NCBI GenBank assembly: GCA_934659445.1
Contig: CAKUHV010000006.1
Coordinates: 1 to 30,861 of the forward strand
DNA from: an uncultured Oscillospiraceae bacterium
GTDB taxonomy: Bacteria > Bacillota > Clostridia > Oscillospirales > Oscillospiraceae
DNA: 30,861 nt
Direction of reading: 5' to 3'
This document shows, piece after piece, positions 1 through 7,700 of this stretch. Position 1 is the first letter of the stretch. Each line of letters opens with the position of its first letter. The translations under genes were made by a program, and so were the position numbers. A model generated the notes under the pieces. The model had not been told where the DNA came from. It did not search any database and worked only from the letters and a program-made list of their open reading frames with translations.

Positions 1-773
1 TACTCCTGATTCGCCGCGTTAATGATCTCTACGAAGTCGGCGGGCTTCAGCGCCGCGCCGCCGATCAGGCCGCCGTCCACGTCGGGCTGAGAGAGCAGCT
101 CGGCGGCGTTCTTGGCGTTCATGGAGCCGCCGTACTGGATGGTGACGGAACGGGCCACATGGGCGCCGTACAGCTTGCGGACAACGGCGCGGATGCCCTC
201 GCACACCTCGCCGGCCTGCTCGGCGGTGGCAGTGCGGCCGGTGCCGATGGCCCAGATGGGCTCATAGGCGATGACCACCTTGCGGGCCTGCTCGGCGGGC
301 ACGCCGGCCAGAGCGCACTTTACCTGATAGGTGATGTGCTCCATGGTCACGCCCAGCTCCCGCTGCTCCAGACTCTCACCCACGCAGACGATGGGCAGCA
401 GCCCGGCGTTCAGGGCGGCGTGTACCTTCTTGTTCACGGTGAAGTCGGTCTCGTTATAATACTGGCGGCGCTCGGAGTGGCCGATGATCACATACTTGGC
501 CCCGGCGTCGCGGATCATCTCGGCAGTGATCTCACCGGTAAAGGCGCCGTGGTCCTCGTAATGGCAGGTCTCTGCGCCGATGGCGATGTGGCAGTCCTTG
601 AACAGCCGCACAGCGCTGGTGATGTTGGTGGCGGGCACGCACAGGACGACGGTGCACCACTTGCCCTTGGGCATGATGGGCTTGATCTTTTCCGCGAATT
701 CCTTGGTCTGGGTAATGGTATTGTTCATTTTCCAGTTGCCGGCGATGATGGTCTTACGGTATCTTCTGTTCAT
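1..773 (-). CDS. tpiA: Triosephosphate isomerase, essentially complete (stop codon cut by the window edge)
   Basis: Interconverts dihydroxyacetone phosphate and glyceraldehyde 3-phosphate in the cytosol (glycolysis/gluconeogenesis). The translation from the ATG at 773 has the active-site NWK (Lys15), GHSERR (His99) and YEPIWAIGTG (catalytic Glu171), all at the expected spacing of a TIM barrel. The reading frame gives 257 residues ending FVEIINAANQE. The two leftover bases at the edge (TA) are probably the start of the stop codon, so little or nothing is missing. The ribosome site AAAGGATG lies upstream of the ATG. It follows pgk by about 90 bases on the same strand, the common pgk-tpi order of Firmicutes, and is probably cotranscribed with it from the trmL promoter. 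Confidence 0.95.
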   Translation of the reverse strand, partial: MNRRYRKTIIAGNWKMNNTITQTKEFAEKIKPIMPKGKWCTVVLCVPATNITSAVRLFKDCHIAIGAETCHYEDHGAFTGEITAEMIRDAGAKYVIIGHSERRQYYNETDFTVNKKVHAALNAGLLPIVCVGESLEQRELGVTMEHITYQVKCALAGVPAEQARKVVIAYEPIWAIGTGRTATAEQAGEVCEGIRAVVRKLYGAHVARSVTIQYGGSMNAKNAAELLSQPDVDGGLIGGAALKPADFVEIINAANQE

Positions 774-864
774 GGAAACTACATCCTTTCTATTATGAAG
801 ATCGCCCTCGGCGATGGTTCCGCTTACAGAGCACTTCGCTGGTTTATACCTTGAGCTTAAAGCA

Positions 865-2127
865 TTACTTATCCAGCAGGCAGGCCACGCCCGGCAACTC
901 TTTACCTTCCATAAACTCCAGGGAAGCGCCACCGCCGGTGGAGATATGGGTCATCTTGTCGGCGTAGCCCAGCTGCTGCACCGCAGCGGCAGAATCGCCG
1001 CCGCCGATGATGGTGATGGCTCCGGTCTTGCTCAGGGCCTCGGCCACCGCCTTGGTGCCCACGGCAAAGGCGGGGAACTCAAACACGCCCATGGGGCCGT
1101 TCCAGATGACTGTGCCCGCATCGGCCACGGCGGCGCAGTACAGCTTGACGGTCTCGGGCCCGATGTCCAGCCCCTGCCAGCCGTCGGGGATCTCCCCCGC
1201 CCTGACCACCTTGTGGTGGGCGTCGGGAGCAAAGGCGTTGGCTACCACGGTGTCCACGGGCAGCAGCAGCTTTACGCCCTTGTCGGCGGCCTTCTTCACC
1301 ATGTCGTTGGCGTACTGCTCCCAGTCGGCCTCCAGCAGGCTGTCGCCCACCTTGCCGCCCTGGGCGGCGGAGAAGGTATAGGCCATGCCGCCGCCGATGA
1401 TGATGGTGTCGGCGATCTCCAGCAGGTTGTTGATCACGCCGATCTTGGAGGAGACCTTGCTGCCGCCCAGAATGGCCACCAGGGGGCGCTTGGGGTCGGC
1501 CAGCGCGCCGCCCAGTACCTCCAGCTCCTTCTGGATCAGGAAGCCGGACACGGCGGGCAGATAGGCGGCCACACCGGCGGTGGAGGCGTGGGCGCGGTGG
1601 ACGGCGCCGAAGGCATCGGACACATACAGGTCGGCCATAGAGGCCAGCTTCTTGGCGAACTCCGGATCGTTTTTGGTCTCGCCCTTCTCGAAGCGGGTAT
1701 TCTCCAGCAGCAGGATCTGGCCGGGCTTCAGGGCGGCGGCCTTCGCCATGGCGTCCTCGCCCACCACGTCGTGGGCGAAGATGACCTCCTGCCCCAGCAG
1801 CTGGCTCAGCCGCTGGGCCACGGGGGCCAGACTCAGCTTGGCCAGGGACTTCTTCCAGCTCTCCTGGGTGAGAGTGGCGGGGTCCTTGCCCTTCTCGGTC
1901 TGCTTTTTCACATAGGACTCGAAGGTGGCGTTGGGCTTGCCCATGTGGGAGCAGGCGATCACTGCCGCCCCCTGCTCCAGCAGGTAGCGGATGGTGGGCA
2001 GGGCGGCCACGATACGCTTGTCATCGGTGATGACCCCGTCTGCCATGGGGACATTGAAGTCGCAGCGCAGCAGGACCTTCTTGCCCTTCACATCTACGTC
2101 CTTCACGGTTTTCTTGTTATAGTTCAT
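865..2127 (-). CDS. pgk: Phosphoglycerate kinase
   Basis: Transfers phosphate from 1,3-bisphosphoglycerate to ADP, the first ATP-yielding step of glycolysis, in the cytosol. The 420-aa product has the N-terminal RCDFNVP substrate loop, SHMGKP, a [10 protein letters not shown] segment, [11 protein letters not shown], and the C-terminal nucleotide-binding GGGDSAAA. It is somewhat longer than the usual ~395 residues because of an insertion of about 25 residues after SHMGKP (roughly residues 65-90), a variation I have the impression is common in clostridial enzymes. AAAGGAG precedes the ATG. It lies 45 bases after trmL and before tpiA on the same strand, so the three genes look like one operon. 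Confidence 0.97.
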   Translation of the reverse strand: MNYNKKTVKDVDVKGKKVLLRCDFNVPMADGVITDDKRIVAALPTIRYLLEQGAAVIACSHMGKPNATFESYVKKQTEKGKDPATLTQESWKKSLAKLSLAPVAQRLSQLLGQEVIFAHDVVGEDAMAKAAALKPGQILLLENTRFEKGETKNDPEFAKKLASMADLYVSDAFGAVHRAHASTAGVAAYLPAVSGFLIQKELEVLGGALADPKRPLVAILGGSKVSSKIGVINNLLEIADTIIIGGGMAYTFSAAQGGKVGDSLLEADWEQYANDMVKKAADKGVKLLLPVDTVVANAFAPDAHHKVVRAGEIPDGWQGLDIGPETVKLYCAAVADAGTVIWNGPMGVFEFPAFAVGTKAVAEALSKTGAITIIGGGDSAAAVQQLGYADKMTHISTGGGASLEFMEGKELPGVACLLDK

Positions 2128-2172
2128 GGGGAAACTCCTTTCAGCGATTCTGTAGGAAAACGGAAAATGAAT

Positions 2173-2658
2173 TCACTTCTCCGCCATTTCGCCCACGCCG
2201 GAAAGCTCCGGAAAGCCCTGCTGCCGCAGGGCCTCATAGGTGAGCACGGCCACGGAGTTGGCCAGATTCAGGCTGCGGGCGTCCGGCCGCATGGGGATGC
2301 GGATGCACCGGTCGTAGTACCGCCGGCGGAAGTCCTCGGGCAGGCCGGCGGTCTCCTTGCCGAAGAACAGCCAGCAGTCCGGGCGGAACCGGGCCTGGGT
2401 GTAGTCCCGGGGGGCCTTGGTGGTGGCCAGCCACAGGTCGGGATCGGGGTGGACCGCGAAAAAGGCATCCAGGCTGGGGTAGGTGGTGACATCCACCATG
2501 GACCAGTAATCCAGCCCCGCCCGCCTGACCGCTTTCTCGCTGATGCTGAAGCCCAGAGGCTCGATCAGGTGCAGACGGCTGCGGGTGGCGGCGCAGGTGC
2601 GGGCGATGTTGCCGGTGTTCTGGGGGATCTCCGGCTCTACCAACACGATATTTACCAT
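2173..2658 (-). CDS. trmL: tRNA (cytidine/uridine-34-2'-O)-methyltransferase, SPOUT family
   Basis: Methylates the 2'-hydroxyl of the wobble nucleotide (C34/U34) of certain leucine tRNAs using S-adenosylmethionine. The 161-aa length is typical of TrmL. The translation shows the family blocks: N-terminal VLVEPEIPQNTGNIARTC, a central FGKETAGLP, and the C-terminal knot region RIPM...ARSLNLANSVAVLTYEALRQ. The start is the ATG at 2658, preceded by GGGAGGTG. It is the first gene of the trmL-pgk-tpiA run and has a good promoter upstream at 2695-2723. Linking a tRNA-modification gene to glycolytic genes is not known to me to be functionally meaningful. Confidence 0.93.
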   Translation of the reverse strand: MVNIVLVEPEIPQNTGNIARTCAATRSRLHLIEPLGFSISEKAVRRAGLDYWSMVDVTTYPSLDAFFAVHPDPDLWLATTKAPRDYTQARFRPDCWLFFGKETAGLPEDFRRRYYDRCIRIPMRPDARSLNLANSVAVLTYEALRQQGFPELSGVGEMAEK

Positions 2659-2694
2659 AGAGCACCTCCCGGCACGTCCTTCGCACCGGGTAGT

Positions 2695-2723
2695 ATTGTA
2701 GCCTAAAACCGGTCAGAATTCAA
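2695..2723 (-). promoter_or_regulatory. Sigma-A type promoter for trmL-pgk-tpiA
   Basis: On the minus strand, TTGAAT (2723-2718) and TACAAT (2700-2695) are separated by 17 bases. It lies 37 bases before the trmL start and is the only good match in the spacer for this direction. Confidence 0.65.
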
Positions 2724-2931
2724 CAGGTAAAGGAGCGAAAAAATGCAAAAATATCGTAGAAATGTCCCCAAAACAAAACAAATGCCCCGTTTTCGGCCTT
2801 TCGTCCTTTTTAGACCGCCGTTACAGCGGGTCGAAGCCGTCCTAAGCGGCACTTGAAGGGGATAAAGGCACTGTAAAAACGGTGCAAAGACGAGTTTTGG
2901 GTGCGGTGGCGGCAAAAAGCGGCGCTCCATC

Positions 2932-2960
2932 TTCCCTTTTTGATGACTCTATGCTATAAT
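2932..2960 (+). promoter_or_regulatory. Extended -10 promoter for the metallo-hydrolase gene
   Basis: TGCTATAAT at 2952-2960 is a perfect extended -10 element. The -35 at 17-base spacing (TTCCCT, 2932-2937) is weak, as is common for extended -10 promoters. Transcription would begin near 2967, leaving a leader of about 115 bases. Confidence 0.65.
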
Positions 2961-3082
2961 AAAAATGCAGATTGTTGATTTTCCCACAGGGCATTGGTAT
3001 AAATCACCAACCCTGCCCCCTGCGCGGGCAGCGAACAGCCTCCCCCTTGCGGGGCATGGGATCAGAAAAGGAGCGAGCGACT

Positions 3083-3697
3083 ATGATCATCCAGTGGAAC
3101 GGACATTCCTGCTTCACCCTGAAGACGGCCCAGGGCACGGTGGTGCTGGACCCCTATGCCCCGGGCAGCGTGCCCGGTCTTCCGCCCCTGAAGCTGACGG
3201 CGGACGCGGTGCTGTGCAGCCACGGCCACGCCGACCACAACTATGTTCAGGGGGTGGAGCTTTCGGGCCGCCCCTGCGGAGTGCAGGTCGAGGCTCTCCC
3301 CTGCTTTCACGACGGGGCGCGCGGGGCCAAACGCGGCTCCAACCTGATCCACATCCTGTCCGCCGAGGGGATGCGGGTCGCCCACCTGGGGGATCTTGGC
3401 CACGACCTGGAGCTGGAGCAGCTGGAAAAGCTGCGGGGCGCGGATGTGCTGATGATCCCCGTAGGCGGCTTTTACACCATTGACGCGGAGCAGGCTCATC
3501 AGATCGTAGAGGAGCTTCGGCCCAGGATCGTCCTGCCCATGCACTACCGGGGAGAGGGCTTCGGGTATGAGGTGCTGTCCCCCGTGGGGGACTTTCTGGC
3601 CCTGACGGTGGGGCCGGTGGAGCGCTATCCCGGCAGCAGTCTGGAGGTGACGAAGGACACCCCCGCCCAGACGGCGGTGCTCACCTGCCCCCAATGA
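3083..3697 (+). CDS. Metallo-beta-lactamase-fold metal-dependent hydrolase (UPF0173-like)
   Basis: A cytosolic hydrolase of unknown substrate. The 204-aa product has the metal-binding motif SHGHADH (residues 46-52), a later LGDLGHDL and the LPMHY block near the C-terminus, the pattern of the compact UPF0173/YtkL-like branch. The ATG at 3083 is chosen over the upstream in-frame ATG at 2972 because AAAAGGAG lies just before it, and the extra upstream residues look like untranslated leader. It is a single-gene unit with its own promoter and a terminator right after the stop. Specific substrate: not predictable from sequence. Confidence 0.85.
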   Translation: MIIQWNGHSCFTLKTAQGTVVLDPYAPGSVPGLPPLKLTADAVLCSHGHADHNYVQGVELSGRPCGVQVEALPCFHDGARGAKRGSNLIHILSAEGMRVAHLGDLGHDLELEQLEKLRGADVLMIPVGGFYTIDAEQAHQIVEELRPRIVLPMHYRGEGFGYEVLSPVGDFLALTVGPVERYPGSSLEVTKDTPAQTAVLTCPQ

Positions 3698-3724
3698 CCC
3701 TTCTGCACCATACATTATAATAAC

Positions 3725-3767
3725 AACAAACAGACTTAGGGAGGTTCCCTAAGCCTGTTTGTTTTTT
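3725..3767. terminator. Bidirectional intrinsic terminator between the hydrolase gene and cca
   Basis: Arms AACAAACAG-CTTAGGGA and TCCCTAAG-CTGTTTGTT pair with one mismatch around a short loop, followed by a run of six T on the plus strand. The right arm overlaps the last codons of the convergent cca gene. The T-run on the minus side is weaker. Confidence 0.85.
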
Positions 3768-5074
3768 AAGAGCATCAGCAGCTCCTCCCGCCGGTTGGGG
3801 ACGCGGCCATCCAGCACCGCGCTCAGGCAGATGTCCAGACCCCGGCCTACCGCCCGGCCCCGCAGCCCCATGGCCAGCAGATCCCGGCCGTTTACCGCCA
3901 GATCCTTCAGAGAGAAGCACGCCTCTCGCTCCAGCAGCTCCCGGCGCAGCTCCTCCGCCCGGTCATAGTCCGCCAGACGGCCCCGGCACAGGGGAGACTG
4001 ACCCAGGGTATCCGCCCGGTGCAGGGCGATCAGCTCCTCCGTCCCCTCCGGCCCCATGCGGCTGAGCAGACGAGCGACCGCTCTCTCCTCCGGCGGGATG
4101 GGCCCGTCGTGGCGGCGGATCAGCTCCACAATGCGCCCGCGGCTGCGGGTATCAAAGCGCAGCCGGGACAGAACGGCGTCTGCCAGCTCCGCCCCCCGCC
4201 GTGCGTGGCCGTAAAAATGTCCGGTGCCCTTCTCATCCGCGGTGAAGCACTCCGGCTTGCCCACATCGTGGAGCAGCGCCGCCCACCGCAGCACGGGCCG
4301 GGGCGGGACGGCCCCCACAACGGCCGCCGTATGGACCCACACGTCCCGGTCGTGGTGGGGGTTGTGCTGCTGAAGGCCCAGCATGGGGGCCAGCTCCGGA
4401 ATGGGCGCCGCCAGCACGTCGCCGTACTCCAGCAGCACCTCCTCCGCCCCCGGGCCGCACAGCAGGCGGGTCAGCTCGTTGTGCACCCGCTCCGGGGACA
4501 CAGTTCCCAGCAGCTGCCGCTGGCTGCGCAGGGCGGCGGCGGTCTCGTTCTCGATTGCAAAGCACAGCTCAGAGGAAAACCGTAAGGCCCGGAGGATGCG
4601 CAGGGCGTCCTCCCGGAAGCGGCGCTCCGGCGCGCCTACGCAGCGTATCACCCCCCGGCGGAGGTCCTCCCGCCCGCCGAAGAGGTCCACCATCTCGTGC
4701 CCGGGCCGCCAGGCCATGGCGTTGATGGTGAAGTCCCGCCGGGCCAGGTCCTCCTCCAGCCGCCCGGTAAAGCGCACCCCGTCGGGCCGCCGGTGGTCGG
4801 TGTACGCCCCGTCCACCCGAAAGGTGGTGATCTCCAGGGGCAGGCCGTCCAGCAGCACGGTCACCGTGCCGTGCTTCAGCCCCGTCTCGATCAGGGGGAA
4901 GTCCCGGAACTCCGCCTCGGTCTGCTCCGGCAGGGCGGCGGTGGCCAGATCCCAGTCCCGGACCGGACCGCTCCCCCGTACAAGGTCGCGCACCGCCCCT
5001 CCCACGACATACGTCTCGTACCCCGCAGCGTTCAGCCGCTCCAGAGCCGTTTTCACCTGATCCGGTATGGTCAT
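3749..5074 (-). CDS. cca: CCA tRNA nucleotidyltransferase / poly(A) polymerase family protein with HD domain
   Basis: Adds or repairs the 3' CCA end of tRNAs in the cytosol. The 441-aa product has the class II nucleotidyltransferase head (GGAVRDLVRG near residue 25, the catalytic DWDLAT), the RRDFTINAMAW block, the RFREDALRILRALRFS segment and then an HD domain (ALLHDVGKP). The C-terminal region continues as in bacterial CCA enzymes. I place the start at the ATG at 5074 (MTIPDQVKTALERL), with GAGGGGGTG just upstream, rather than 38 codons further out at 5188, because the extra residues overlap the promoter. It is divergent from the rubrerythrin gene. Confidence 0.92.
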   Translation of the reverse strand: MTIPDQVKTALERLNAAGYETYVVGGAVRDLVRGSGPVRDWDLATAALPEQTEAEFRDFPLIETGLKHGTVTVLLDGLPLEITTFRVDGAYTDHRRPDGVRFTGRLEEDLARRDFTINAMAWRPGHEMVDLFGGREDLRRGVIRCVGAPERRFREDALRILRALRFSSELCFAIENETAAALRSQRQLLGTVSPERVHNELTRLLCGPGAEEVLLEYGDVLAAPIPELAPMLGLQQHNPHHDRDVWVHTAAVVGAVPPRPVLRWAALLHDVGKPECFTADEKGTGHFYGHARRGAELADAVLSRLRFDTRSRGRIVELIRRHDGPIPPEERAVARLLSRMGPEGTEELIALHRADTLGQSPLCRGRLADYDRAEELRRELLEREACFSLKDLAVNGRDLLAMGLRGRAVGRGLDICLSAVLDGRVPNRREELLMLLKNKQA

Positions 5075-5099
5075 GGACACACCCCCTCTCGTCCCCTTC

Positions 5100-5128
5100 A
5101 GCATAGCATATGGCGCGCAGGCTGTCAA
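5100..5128 (-). promoter_or_regulatory. Promoter for cca
   Basis: On the minus strand, a perfect TTGACA (5128-5123) is followed after 17 bases by TGC-TATGCT, an extended -10 (hexamer 5105-5100). It places the start of transcription roughly 20 bases before the ATG at 5074 and supports that start over the longer frame. Confidence 0.65.
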
Positions 5129-5152
5129 AAGCGGGAAAATTTTCTTTTGCCC

Positions 5153-5180
5153 TTGACAAAAGCCGGCACTGTGATATAAT
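5153..5180 (+). promoter_or_regulatory. Strong promoter for the rubrerythrin gene
   Basis: Consensus TTGACA at 5153-5158 and TATAAT at 5175-5180 with 16 bases between them, plus the extended TG at 5172-5173. Transcription should begin near 5187, giving a leader of about 120 bases. Confidence 0.8.
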
Positions 5181-5191
5181 AACCCCATAAA

Positions 5192-5206
5192 TAAGAATTA
5201 TTCTTG
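5192..5206. promoter_or_regulatory. Candidate PerR/Fur-type operator at the rubrerythrin transcription start
   Basis: TAAGAAT-T-ATTCTTG is a 7-1-7 inverted repeat, the layout of PerR and Fur boxes (PerR consensus TTATAATNATTATAA). It covers roughly +5 to +19 of the predicted transcript, where a bound repressor would block initiation. Rubrerythrins are classic PerR targets in clostridia. Whether PerR, Fur or another family member binds here is inference. Confidence 0.5.
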
Positions 5207-5307
5207 TTAGTGAATGGCCGCCTGTTCCCGGCTATACTATGACCGGGGCCTGCGCAGGCGGCCCGACCGCAGACATACACCCCGAATATGAAAAGGAGGA
5301 GCAAACC

Positions 5308-5850
5308 ATGAGCAACCAGAAATACGCCGGCACCAAGACCGAGGAGAACCTGCGCACCGCCTTCTCCGGCGAGTCTCAGGCCCGGAACAAGTACACCTTC
5401 TTCGCCAGCGTGGCCAAGAACGAGGGCTACGAGCAGATCGCCGCCCTGTTCCAGAAGACCGCCGACAACGAGATGGCCCATGCCAAGATATGGTTCAAGG
5501 AGCTTAGCGGCCTGGGCGGCACCGCCGACAACCTGGAGAGCGCCGCCGAGGGCGAGAACTACGAGTGGACCGACATGTACGACGGCTTCGCCAAGACCGC
5601 CGAGGAGGAGGGCTTCCCCGAGCTGGCCGCCAAGTTCCGCATGGTAGCCGCCATCGAAAAGCGCCACGAGGAGCGCTACCGCGCCCTGCTGCACAATGTA
5701 GAGACCGCCCAGGTGTTTGAGAAGAGCGAGGTAAAGGTCTGGGAGTGCCGCAACTGCGGCCATATCGTGGTGGGCGTCAAGGCCCCCGAGGTCTGCCCCG
5801 TGTGCGCCCATCCCCAGAGTTTCTTCGAGCTGCACACCGACAACTTCTGA
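5308..5850 (+). CDS. rbr: Rubrerythrin
   Basis: A non-haem iron peroxidase that reduces hydrogen peroxide in the cytosol of anaerobes, drawing electrons through its rubredoxin domain. The 180-aa product has the four-helix ferritin-like domain with iron ligands in [17 protein letters not shown] and the EKRHEERY helix, then a C-terminal rubredoxin-like knuckle pair (CRNCG and CPVC). The ATG at 5308 has a perfect AAGGAGG at 5293-5299. It is a monocistronic unit with a consensus promoter, a likely peroxide-responsive operator and a terminator. Codon use is strongly biased to C-ending codons, consistent with high expression. Confidence 0.96.
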   Translation: MSNQKYAGTKTEENLRTAFSGESQARNKYTFFASVAKNEGYEQIAALFQKTADNEMAHAKIWFKELSGLGGTADNLESAAEGENYEWTDMYDGFAKTAEEEGFPELAAKFRMVAAIEKRHEERYRALLHNVETAQVFEKSEVKVWECRNCGHIVVGVKAPEVCPVCAHPQSFFELHTDNF

Positions 5851-5879
5851 GCCGCAACCGCTAAGACCAGCTGAAAAAT

Positions 5880-5912
5880 GCCGGAGAAGGACCCCTTCCT
5901 TCTCCGGCGTTT
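5880..5912 (+). terminator. Intrinsic terminator of the rubrerythrin gene
   Basis: GCCGGAGAAGGA (5880-5891) pairs perfectly with TCCTTCTCCGGC (5897-5908) around a CCCCT loop, followed by GTTTTG. Confidence 0.85.
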
Positions 5913-5953
5913 TGTATGGTTCTGAAAACCTATAGGATACATAGGTATGGCCG

Positions 5954-5982
5954 TTGACAAACCCGGAGCGGGCCGTTAAAAT
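5954..5982 (+). promoter_or_regulatory. Promoter for azlC
   Basis: TTGACA (5954-5959) and TAAAAT (5977-5982) with a 17-base spacer. The leader that follows contains a small hairpin (ACTGTCC at 5993-5999 with GGACAGT at 6010-6016) before the ribosome site. Confidence 0.7.
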
Positions 5983-6043
5983 CTCCCTTACCACTGTCCC
6001 CCCTGCGGTGGACAGTAAAAAGTCTCCCTGGGAGGGATCTGTC

Positions 6044-6736
6044 GTGAAGCGAAAAGCGTTCCGGGCCGCCGTGCCCTACACCCTGCCCATCTGCGTGGGT
6101 TTCCTTTTCATGAGCATGTCCTACGGCTTTCTCATGCACAGCAAGGGCTTCTCCTTCGTCTACCCCATGATCATGAGCGCCCTGATCTTCGCCGGCTCCA
6201 TGGAATTCGTGACGGTGGAGCTGCTGCTGTCCCCCTTCGCCCCCGTCCGCGCCTTTCTGATGGCCCTGATGGTCAACGCCCGGCACCTGTTTTACGGCAT
6301 CTCCATGCTGGACAGGTATAAAAACACCGGCTGGAAAAAGCTCTACCTGATCTTCGGTATGTGCGACGAGTCCTTTACTATCAACTGCACCGTCGACCCG
6401 CCGGAGGAGGTGGACCGGGGCTGGTTCATGTTCTTCGTCAACCTGCTGGACCAGCTCTACTGGGTGGCCGGGGCCACCCTGGGGGGGCTGCTGGGCTATG
6501 TGATCCGCTTTGACACCACCGGCATCGAGTTCGTCATGACCGCCCTGTTCGTGGTCATGTTTCTGGACCAGTGGGAGCAGATGAAGGACCACCGCCCCGC
6601 CCTTGTGGGGCTGGGCTGCTCCACCGCCTGCCTGCTGCTGCTGGGCAGCGACCGGTTCATGCTGCCCGCCATGGGGCTGATCGTGCTGTGCTTCGCCCTG
6701 CTGCCCGCGGGGAAAGAAAAGGAGGCCGCCCAATGA
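6044..6736 (+). CDS. azlC: AzlC family branched-chain amino acid exporter, large subunit
   Basis: The larger membrane subunit of AzlCD exporters, which expel branched-chain amino acids (and analogues) across the cytoplasmic membrane. The translation is 230 aa with the family opening FRAAVPYTLPICVGFLFMS, then GFSFVYPMIMSALIFAGSMEF, the NARHLFYG block, and several further hydrophobic segments. I choose the GTG at 6044, preceded by GGGAGGG, over an ATG at 5954 that lies inside the promoter. The stop overlaps the ATG of the next gene (ATGA), the usual azlC-azlD coupling. That partner is broken here, so the exporter may be non-functional. Confidence 0.88.
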   Translation: MKRKAFRAAVPYTLPICVGFLFMSMSYGFLMHSKGFSFVYPMIMSALIFAGSMEFVTVELLLSPFAPVRAFLMALMVNARHLFYGISMLDRYKNTGWKKLYLIFGMCDESFTINCTVDPPEEVDRGWFMFFVNLLDQLYWVAGATLGGLLGYVIRFDTTGIEFVMTALFVVMFLDQWEQMKDHRPALVGLGCSTACLLLLGSDRFMLPAMGLIVLCFALLPAGKEKEAAQ

Positions 6737-7653
6737 CCGTTTCTCAGCAGATCATCACCATCGCCGCCGTGGTGCTGGGCACCATGGTCACCCGGTTCCT
6801 GCCCTTCCTGCTGTTTCCAGAGGGGAAAACGCCCCCCGCCTTCGTCACCCGTCTGGGGGCCGTGCTGCCCTTCGCCGTCATCGGCCTGCTGGTGGACACC
6901 TATAACGTGCTCAAGTCCGGCGTACCCAACGCCATCCGTGCCTTCAAAGAGGTCCTGCTGCCCCAGGGCATTACCAAGTGCGGCATCCGGCTGGACAGCG
7001 GCGACCTGACCTATCTGTCCCAGAAGGCCCGCCAGATGCTGGACGAGGCCGGACTGACCGACTGTAAGATTTTTGCCTCCAACGCCCTGGACGAGTATAT
7101 CATCCGGGATCTGGTCCGCCAGGGGGCCCGCATCGACTCCTTCGGCGTGGGCGAACGGCTGATCACCTCCCGCTCCGAGCCCGTATTCGGCGGTGTATAC
7201 AAGCTGGTGGCCATCGAGGACGAGGACGGCACCATTATCCCCAAGATCAAAATCAGTGAAAACCCCGCCAAGATCACCACTCCCCACTTCAAAAAGGTCT
7301 ACCGCCTGTTCTCCAAGAGCACTGGAAAGGCCGAGGTGGACCTGATCTGTCTGCATGACGAGGAGTTTGACTTCTCCCAGCCCATCGAGCTGTTCGATCC
7401 CAACGCCACCTGGAAGCGGAAGGTGTTCACCGATGTGGAGGCCCGCGAACTGCTGGTGCCCATCTTTCAAAACGGCAAGCTGGTGTATCAGGTGCCCGAC
7501 CTTCAGGCCAGCCGCTCCTACTGCCAGCGGCAGGTAGACGCCCTGTGGGACGAGGTCAAGCGCTTCGAGAATCCCCATAACTACTATGTAGACCTGTCTC
7601 AGAAGCTGTGGGACATCAAGCAGGGTCTGCTGAACAGCCACGAAATGAATTGA
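6733..7653 (+). pseudogene. Chimeric ORF: N-terminal half of AzlD joined in frame to the C-terminal half of nicotinate phosphoribosyltransferase
   Basis: The frame gives a 306-aa protein. Residues 1 to about 54 are the first half of an AzlD small exporter subunit (hydrophobic, TRFLPFLLFPEGKTPP and LGAVLPFAVIGLLV). From about residue 54 on it is the C-terminal half of a nicotinate phosphoribosyltransferase (DTYNVLKSGVPNAI, GIRLDSGDL, FGVGERLITS, and the typical tail to YYVDLSQKLWDIKQ). AzlD is normally ~100 aa and the transferase ~480 aa, so both halves are truncated. The junction near 6884-6900 keeps the frame. It may be a real deletion, since both parents can encode a similar LLV-D/V-Y stretch there, or an assembly join. 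The hybrid is unlikely to perform either original job. Confidence 0.75.
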
Positions 7654-7664
7654 TAAGGAAACGG

Positions 7665-7700
7665 ACCACCCCCGCTGCATGGCAGCGGGGGTGGTTTTTT
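7665..7700. terminator. Bidirectional terminator after the azlD/pncB chimera and the metal ATPase gene
   Basis: ACCACCCCCGCTGC (7665-7678) pairs perfectly with GCAGCGGGGGTGGT (7682-7695) around ATG, followed by TTTTT on the plus strand. The convergent ATPase stop codon sits in the T-run. Confidence 0.85.

Larger units (their letters stand above)
2659..3082. other. Intergenic region between divergent trmL and the metallo-hydrolase gene
   Basis: This 424-base spacer holds the trmL promoter at its left, the promoter of the plus-strand hydrolase at 2932-2960, and a transcribed leader of about 115 bases before the hydrolase. A 37-codon open frame at 2743-2856 on the plus strand has an AAAGGAG-like site before its ATG, but no supporting protein similarity that I recognise. 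Nothing else stands out. Confidence 0.5.

Noticed and set aside
814..2706. 630-codon plus-strand open frame opposite pgk and trmL
   Set aside because: It is the antisense of clearly recognisable genes; GC-rich codons leave long empty frames on the other strand.
2743..2856. 37-codon plus-strand ORF with an AAAGGAG-like site, in the spacer after trmL
   Set aside because: No promoter I trust precedes it and the peptide is basic and unremarkable; left as undecided rather than a gene.
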